In this document: one piece after another, positions 7,319-11,210 of the stretch
Numbering within the stretch: the first letter of the stretch is position 1
How the letters are laid out: each line of letters opens with the position of its first letter
Origin: Desulfobulbaceae bacterium UBA2262
Lineage (GTDB): Bacteria > Desulfobacterota > Desulfobulbia > Desulfobulbales > Desulfurivibrionaceae
DNA length: 11,210 bases
Reading direction: 5' to 3'
Assembly: GCA_002347185.1 (NCBI GenBank)
Contig: DDXK01000033.1
Location: 1 to 11,210 of the forward strand
Notes under the pieces: generated by a model
Databases searched by the model: none
The model's input: the letters and a program-made list of their open reading frames with translations, nothing else
What the model was told of the DNA's origin: nothing
Translations under genes and position numbers: made by a program

Positions 7319-7985
7319 TCGCGTCGAGGAGGCCTCCTTCCGAAGAGTGCACCGGCAGGCTTTCCTTGAGCTGCGAGGCGAGGGTGGCGATCCGGCTCAA
7401 GGCGTCGCGCTGTTCGAGGAGGAGCTGCTCCTGGGCCTTGCGTTCCTGGAAAAAGAGATCCAGGTTGTGCTGGAGGGTTTTGAGCAGGGCGGGGGCCTTG
7501 CCGTGGCTGAGGAGAAGCTTCAGCTCCGGATCCGCCTCCACCGTGCCCAGATACTCGTTCCAGAAATTTTCATAGGCGGCCAGGGTGTCGGCCGGATCCA
7601 GAACCCGCTGGTAGGAGACGATGCGTTCCACCTTTTCGCGCAATTCGTTGAGCTGGATCGGTTTGTTGATGTAATCGAAGGCCCCCAGGCGCAGGGCCTC
7701 GATGGCTGACTCCACCGAGGCGTAGCCGGTCATGATCAACACCCCGCAGGCCGGGTTGCTGGCCTTGGCCGCGCGCAGCACGTCGAGGCCGCCTTCGGTG
7801 GGATGGGCGGTGCCCGGCATGTTCTTGTCGCTGAGCACGACATGGAAGCGCTCCCGGGAGAGAAGGGCGATGGCCTCGGGGCCGTCGGCGGCCTCTGTCG
7901 TCTCGTAGCCAAAGCGCTGCAGGGCCGCGCAGATAAACTCCCGCAGCATGGCTTCATCGTCCACGACCAGAATGCGAATCTTCAT
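7290..7985 (-). CDS. Response regulator: receiver domain plus helical C-terminal tail, no DNA-binding domain
   Basis: Receiver of a two-component or chemotaxis-type pathway. ATG 7985 has AGGGAG upstream and gives 231 residues starting MKIRILVVDDEAML. Receiver domain, 1-120: acidic pair Asp9/Asp10, phosphoacceptor Asp53 (LSDKNMP), Thr86 (IMTGYAS), Lys108 (NKPIQL). The loop after Asp53 is longer than usual: PGTAHPTEGGLDVL instead of the common MPxMdGlellr, about five extra residues. Residues 125-231 are predicted helical and rich in Glu, Gln and Leu, with a coiled-coil-like run near 170-210 (FFQERKAQEQLLLEQ). No HTH, GGDEF, HD-GYP or other output domain is visible, so it likely acts by protein contact. 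It follows cheD by 34 bases in the same direction, which suggests an operon. Confidence 0.9.
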   Translation of the reverse strand: MKIRILVVDDEAMLREFICAALQRFGYETTEAADGPEAIALLSRERFHVVLSDKNMPGTAHPTEGGLDVLRAAKASNPACGVLIMTGYASVESAIEALRLGAFDYINKPIQLNELREKVERIVSYQRVLDPADTLAAYENFWNEYLGTVEADPELKLLLSHGKAPALLKTLQHNLDLFFQERKAQEQLLLEQRDALSRIATLASQLKESLPVHSSEGGLLDAIIRETERRL

Positions 7986-8019
7986 GGTTTTTCTCCCTCT
8001 GCTCTGTTTCCGGCCCGCC

Positions 8020-8520
8020 TCAGCGCAGGATGCTTTCCTTTTTTCCCGGCGAGGAGACAAAAACCTCGCCGCTGCCCACATGCACGGTGACCGTTCGGGA
8101 AAGTTCCCCGCCCACGTCCATGGCCACCACCGGGACCTGGGCCTGGGCGAGGAGTTCCAGCACGACCTGCACGATGCGCCCTCCGATGTTGTAGTCCTTT
8201 TTCATCCTGATCACCTTGGCGCCGCCGGCCAGCCTGGCGACGATCCCGGAGCCAGCCACCGCATAGAGTCCTGAGCGGCGCCGCAGCTCTTCCAGCAGCA
8301 GGGGGGTGGCGGTGTCGGCAAAATAGCCTGCCCCGTGCATGCTCTCGCTGTGCTGCAGAGAGGAATCGGGCAGGGCGATGTGCACCAGGCCGCAGGCCTT
8401 GCTGGCCGGATGCTGGAGCACCAGCGCGACGCAGGAGCCCAGCGCATACGTTCTGATGATGTCCTGGGGGTTTTTGCTCACCCGCCAGTCGCCGATCCCC
8501 ACCACTTGCAAATTGCTCAT
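8020..8520 (-). CDS. cheD: CheD, chemoreceptor glutamine deamidase
   Basis: Deamidates specific glutamines in chemoreceptors; in CheC-containing systems it also binds CheC-CheY. The 166-residue protein starts at ATG 8520 with AGGAG six bases upstream. The N-terminal part carries the catalytic Cys in TYALGSCVALVL, and GLVHIALPDSS holds the catalytic His. YFADTATPLLLEEL, the basic glycine-rich ARLAGGAKV loop and NIGGRIV fit the family. Here the usual IGxRN is IGGRI. It lies upstream of the response regulator in the same direction. No cheA, cheW, cheB, cheR or receptor gene is in the window, so its substrate receptors must be encoded elsewhere, or this is a detached CheD-regulator pair. Confidence 0.95.
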   Translation of the reverse strand: MSNLQVVGIGDWRVSKNPQDIIRTYALGSCVALVLQHPASKACGLVHIALPDSSLQHSESMHGAGYFADTATPLLLEELRRRSGLYAVAGSGIVARLAGGAKVIRMKKDYNIGGRIVQVVLELLAQAQVPVVAMDVGGELSRTVTVHVGSGEVFVSSPGKKESILR

Positions 8521-8557
8521 CCCTGCTCCTGCTTTGGAGGATAGCTGCTTGAGGCTT

Positions 8558-8563
8558 ATTGTA
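8558..8563 (-). promoter_or_regulatory. Possible -10 box ahead of cheD
   Basis: TACAAT on the minus strand (five of six bases of the TATAAT consensus) lies 37 bases before the cheD start. No good -35 box is found 16-18 bases further up, so it may need an activator or may be chance. The 142-base gap between xth and cheD leaves room for a separate promoter. Confidence 0.25.
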
Positions 8564-8646
8564 ACAGAGCGCCCGGCCTGGCAGGTATCGGCAATTCGCA
8601 CGGGGAACAAACCGGGCGCGGGCGGCGGCCGGCAAGGGCCAGGAAA

Positions 8647-8662
8647 GGGGCTGTCCGGCCCC
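8647..8662 (-). terminator. Short GC hairpin directly after the nth-xth stop codon
   Basis: GGGGC and GCCCC (8647-8651, 8658-8662) with a 6-base loop lie directly after the stop codon at 8663-8665. On the minus strand they are followed by TTTCC. It has the form of a weak intrinsic terminator, but the stem is short and the T run is only three bases, so read-through into cheD is likely. Confidence 0.3.
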
Positions 8663-10111
8663 CTACACAAAGGAGAGCGTCACCGGACAGTGGTCCGAGC
8701 CCAGGATCCCGGGCAGGATGGCGGCGTCCTGCACCCGGGCCGCGCTCTTCTTGTCCACGCAGAAGTAGTCGATGCGCCAACCGATGTTTCTGGCCCGGGC
8801 ATTGGCGCGGTAGCTCCACCAGGTGTACTGGCCCGGCTCCTGATTGAAGAGGCGGAAGGTGTCCAGATAGCCGGCGGCAAGGAACTTGTCCATCCAGGCC
8901 CGCTCTTCCGGGGTGAAGCCGGGATTTTTTTCGTTCTGCTTCGGGTTGGCCAGGTCGATTTCCCGGTGGGCGACGTTGAAATCCCCGCAGACCACCACCG
9001 ATTTCTCCCTGGCGCAGTGGTCGAGAAAGGCGAGCAGATCGTCGTTGAAGCGCAGCTTGTAGTCCATTCTGGTCAGGCCGTGCTGGGCGTTGGGGAAATA
9101 GGCGTTGACGAAGTAGAAGTCGGCAAACTCCAGGGTGAGCACCCTGCCTTCGTAATCGTGGTCGTGGTGGTCAATGCCGGAGATGACCCGCAGGGGGGCG
9201 CTCTTTGTATAGATGGCCACCCCGGCGTAGCCCTTTTTCTGGGCCGGGAACCAGTGGGAGGTGTAGCCGGGAATATTGAGGAGTGACTCGGGCAGCTGTT
9301 CCGGCATGGCCTTGATCTCCTGCAGGGCGAAGATGTCGGCGTCCAGTTCGGAGAGGATCTCGACAAAGCCTTTTTTCTCCACGGCCCGCAGGCCGTTGAC
9401 GTTCCAGGAGACAAATTTTTTCGCATTGGCTGGCATGGCTTTTCCCTCATTTTTCGCCCTCTTTCTCGGGGTCACCCCGATTTTCGGGCAGCAGGCCGCG
9501 ATCAGGCAACGATCGCAACAGGGGGCGACCGGGCGGCAGGTTCCCTGGCCAAAGGCGACCAGGATGGAGTTGACGCTGCGCCAGTGTTGCGCCGGCAGCT
9601 TTGCCCGCAGGGCCCGCTCGGTTTCCAGCGGGGTCCTGGTGGCCACATAGCCCCAGATGTTCATGATCCGGTGCACATGGGTATCGACGCAGATGGCCGG
9701 TTTTCCGAAGGCCACCGCCACCACCAGGTTGGCGGTTTTCCTGCCCACCCCGGGCAGCTCGCACAGCTCCTCCACGCTCTGCGGGATCACCCCGCCGAAG
9801 CGGGCGCGTAGCACCCCTGGCAGCTGGGCCAGGTGGCGGGCCTTGGTCCGGAAAAAGCCCACCGGCTGGATGAGCCGGGCAAGCTCCTCCTCGGCGAGCA
9901 GGGCCAGGTGGGCGAGATCCGGCGCCGCCTTGAAGAGCCGGGCCGCCGCCCTGGCCGTGGTTTCGTCCCTGGTCCGGGCCGAAAGGATGGTCGCGATCAG
10001 GATCCGGTAAGGATCATGGGTCTGGACCGCGATCAGGTCCACCACCGGGACTGCATAGTCGCGCACCTCTTCCGCGAGAAGGGCGAGGATCTTGTCGATG
10101 TCAAATTGCAT
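8663..10111 (-). CDS. Endonuclease III-exonuclease III fusion (Nth glycosylase/AP lyase joined to Xth AP endonuclease)
   Basis: One open frame of 482 residues holds two base-excision-repair enzymes. Residues 1-215 are Nth: ILIATILSARTRDE, the HhH motif LPGVGRKTANLVV with catalytic Lys125, VDTHVHR with Asp143, and the 4Fe-4S ligands Cys192, 199, 202 and 208 in C-x6-C-x2-C-x5-C spacing. A basic linker (TPRKRAKNEGKA) leads to Met226, where Xth begins: KFVSWNVNGLRA, catalytic Glu265 (LQEIKA), Tyr338 (NAYFPN), Asp377/Asn379 (GDFNVA), Asp448 (RIDYF) and Asp473/His474 (SDHCPVT). Both halves are full length with complete active sites. The start is uncertain: ATG 10111 fits E. coli Nth best, but ATG 10138 and GTG 10168 are in frame and none has a strong Shine-Dalgarno. 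A good GAGGGA seven bases before Met226 (ATG 9436), plus an A5 run nearby, suggests two ancestral genes; a one-base indel could explain the open frame. Confidence 0.85.
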   Translation of the reverse strand: MQFDIDKILALLAEEVRDYAVPVVDLIAVQTHDPYRILIATILSARTRDETTARAAARLFKAAPDLAHLALLAEEELARLIQPVGFFRTKARHLAQLPGVLRARFGGVIPQSVEELCELPGVGRKTANLVVAVAFGKPAICVDTHVHRIMNIWGYVATRTPLETERALRAKLPAQHWRSVNSILVAFGQGTCRPVAPCCDRCLIAACCPKIGVTPRKRAKNEGKAMPANAKKFVSWNVNGLRAVEKKGFVEILSELDADIFALQEIKAMPEQLPESLLNIPGYTSHWFPAQKKGYAGVAIYTKSAPLRVISGIDHHDHDYEGRVLTLEFADFYFVNAYFPNAQHGLTRMDYKLRFNDDLLAFLDHCAREKSVVVCGDFNVAHREIDLANPKQNEKNPGFTPEERAWMDKFLAAGYLDTFRLFNQEPGQYTWWSYRANARARNIGWRIDYFCVDKKSAARVQDAAILPGILGSDHCPVTLSFV

Positions 10112-10180
10112 ATGCGCATGTCCACGGTTGCGTTGCATAATGTAGCGGCTCTGTTTCAGAAAAACCACGATATTTCTTTT

Positions 10181-10217
10181 GTTGCGTATTGCAACAGCCT
10201 TGTTTCACAAGGAAACA
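10181..10217. promoter_or_regulatory. Cluster of short palindromes upstream of the nth-xth gene
   Basis: Three perfect inverted repeats lie close together: GTTGC-GTATT-GCAAC (10181-10195), CCTTGT-TTC-ACAAGG (10198-10212) and TGTTTC-ACAAG-GAAACA (10201-10217). The last two overlap, so they could not both form at once. TGTTTC recurs at 10152-10157 and GTTGC at 10127-10135. They look like operators for a dimeric regulator that controls nth-xth, the transporter gene or both. No known consensus was recognised with confidence. Confidence 0.4.
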
Positions 10218-10225
10218 GTTTTTCC

Positions 10226-10253
10226 TTGACACCCCATTTGCGGAGCATTAAGT
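10226..10253 (+). promoter_or_regulatory. Candidate sigma-70 promoter for the TSUP gene
   Basis: A perfect -35 box TTGACA (10226-10231) is followed after 16 bases by TTAAGT (10248-10253), a poor -10. A start here would give a leader of about 255 bases before the transporter gene. The overlapping palindromes lie just upstream of the -35, an ordinary activator position. A second -10-like box, TATATT (10461-10466), has no good -35. Confidence 0.35.
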
Positions 10254-10517
10254 GATAACCACTTTGCAAACGGCGCTCCCTTTGTTTTCTGGCCGCGAAA
10301 GCATCCCCGAATCGACAACAGCGGCCGTGGCCCAAAAGGGAAGTCCTCTTTCAGAGGTGAAGATCCGGCTTGGCAGGGAACCCGTGCCGATCGGGAAAAG
10401 GCCGGCTGCGCGATGCGACGCGCGGCAGGTCCGGCATGGCAGGCCTTGCCTGGCCGGCAGTATATTGTCTTACGGGATAGTTGTACGGCATTTTAAGGAT
10501 AAAGGAGGAAGGAAACA
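10254..10517 (+). promoter_or_regulatory. Foldable 5' leader of the TSUP gene, possible cis-regulatory RNA
   Basis: No convincing gene lies here. A 97-codon frame from 10252 crosses into the transporter start in another frame and has basic, low-complexity content. Four local hairpins can be drawn in a row: CCTCT/AGAGG (10345-10357); GGCAGG/CCgTGCC (10372-10388, one bulge); GCTGCGCG/CGCGCGGC (10405-10426, eight pairs including one wobble); and CCGGC..GGCA/TGCC..GCCGG (10431-10457, with a small internal loop). They are followed by an AT-richer stretch and a strong ribosome binding site AAGGAGG (10502-10508). No known riboswitch class was recognised, and high GC makes chance stems common. Confidence 0.4.
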
Positions 10518-11210
10518 ATGCAACAAAACAGGAAAGAAAAAATAGGGATGCTCTTTGCCTCCCTCGTCTGCACCCTCATGCTGAGCCCGGCCTGGGCCCT
10601 GGCCAGCGAGGTCGCGGCCGCCGTGCCGGTTGTTCCGGCCGTCGCCGACGGAGACTGGTGGAAATGGCCCATTATCCTGCTGGTCGTCACCTTCGTGATG
10701 GGCATCATCGCCGTGCTCGGCGGCGTGGGCGGCGGCGTGCTCTTCGTGCCCATCATCAGCGGCTTTTTCCCGTTTCATCTCGATTTTGTCCGCGGCACCG
10801 GCCTCCTGGTCGCCCTCTGCGGCGCCCTGGCCGCCGGCCCCGGCCTGCTCAAGGCCAACCTGGCCAGTCTGCGCCTGGCCCTGCCCGTGGCCTTGATCGC
10901 CTCGACCATGGCCATCGTCGGCGCCATGGTGGGCCTGGCCCTGCCCACCCATATCGTGCAGCTGGCCCTGGGCGGCACCATCCTCGGCATCGTGGCCATC
11001 ATGCTGACCGCCAAGAAGGCGGACGTGCCCGACGTGCCCCAGGCGGACGCCCTTTCTTCGGCCCTGCGCATCACCGGTGTCTATTTCGAACCGACCTCCA
11101 AGAAGGAGATCAACTGGAAGATCCACCGCACCATCCCCGGCCTGCTCACCTTCATCATCATCGGCTTCATGGCCGGCATGTTCGGGCTCGGCGCCGGCTG
11201 GGCCAACGTG
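10518..11210 (+). CDS. TSUP (TauE/SafE/YfcA) family membrane transporter, partial at the right edge
   Basis: Inner-membrane protein of the TSUP family, whose members export sulfite, sulfoacetate or related small organic or sulfur anions. The visible 231 residues start at ATG 10518, nine bases after a perfect AAGGAGG. Residues 1-29 form a basic start, a hydrophobic stretch and a signal-like AWALA-SE site, so the N-terminus may be cleaved or be an extra membrane helix. The family repeat follows: GIIAVLGGVGGGVLFVPII (about 62-80) and, near the edge, GFMAGMFGLGAGWANV (216-231), which is the second copy of the same motif. Between them lie helices at roughly 95-112, 119-141 and 145-163 and a soluble loop at about 166-205. 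The substrate cannot be told from this part. Sulfite export is reasonable if the host reduces or oxidises sulfur, which is an inference. At least one more set of helices should lie beyond the edge. Confidence 0.88.
   Translation, partial: MQQNRKEKIGMLFASLVCTLMLSPAWALASEVAAAVPVVPAVADGDWWKWPIILLVVTFVMGIIAVLGGVGGGVLFVPIISGFFPFHLDFVRGTGLLVALCGALAAGPGLLKANLASLRLALPVALIASTMAIVGAMVGLALPTHIVQLALGGTILGIVAIMLTAKKADVPDVPQADALSSALRITGVYFEPTSKKEINWKIHRTIPGLLTFIIIGFMAGMFGLGAGWANV

Noticed and set aside
10331..10430. Resemblance to a cobalamin riboswitch (AAAAGGGAA followed by GGTGAAGATCC)
   Set aside because: The diagnostic GCCACTG and AGTCAGGAxACC elements are absent and the P4 pairing does not work, so only a chance partial match is seen. 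An Rfam scan would settle it.
10437..10450. Sigma-54-like promoter (TGGCA...TTGC) ahead of the TSUP gene
   Set aside because: The GG-to-GC spacing is two bases too short for sigma-54, and the sequence is better explained as a hairpin.
10252..10545. 97-codon plus-strand open frame in the transporter leader
   Set aside because: No good ribosome binding site, overlaps the TSUP start in another frame, ends in a lysine-rich tail read from the Shine-Dalgarno area, and resembles no family I know.
10470..11126. 218-codon minus-strand open frame opposite the TSUP gene
   Set aside because: Gly/His/Asp-rich low-complexity shadow of transmembrane codons; the plus frame has a perfect ribosome binding site and family motifs.

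Overview
The window is bacterial and gene dense, and most of it is high in GC. It reads like a Gram-negative, probably deltaproteobacterial (Desulfobacterota-like) chromosome or metagenome contig. That placement is an inference from gene style (ClpS/ClpA pair, CheD, a TSUP exporter with a signal-like N-terminus), not from a marker gene. No rRNA, tRNA, CRISPR array, transposase or phage gene was seen.

Layout. Left block (1-2177, minus strand): clpS followed by a Clp ATPase that runs off the left edge. The ATPase begins as ClpA and becomes ClpC-like, with an abrupt drop in GC near 915-950. This is either a hybrid gene or a contig join. Next block (2291-3697, minus): holA, the DNA polymerase III delta subunit, in a long form. 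A divergent spacer with a perfect 10-bp inverted repeat leads to a compact plus-strand operon (3861-7318): an extended short-chain dehydrogenase-like protein, a Hanks-type Ser/Thr kinase with a C-terminal cyclic-nucleotide-binding domain, and endonuclease IV (nfo). The junctions are a 4-base overlap and zero spacing.

Converging on this operon from the right are minus-strand genes: a response regulator with a helical tail whose end overlaps nfo, preceded by cheD, preceded by a single open reading frame that joins endonuclease III (nth) to exonuclease III (xth). A regulatory-looking spacer of about 400 bases (10112-10517) follows, with palindromes, a TTGACA box and a strongly foldable leader. 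It leads into a TSUP (TauE/SafE-type) membrane transporter cut by the right edge.

How the genes may work together. The right two thirds combine base-excision repair (nfo, nth, xth) with signalling proteins (kinase-CNB, CheD, response regulator). The nth-xth fusion would join the glycosylase/AP-lyase and AP-endonuclease steps in one chain. The kinase is in the same operon as nfo, which hints that nucleotide signalling and repair are co-expressed, but nothing in the sequence proves a functional link. The two observations most worth checking are the Nth-Xth fusion and the ClpA/ClpC hybrid; each has a plausible artefact explanation, given below.
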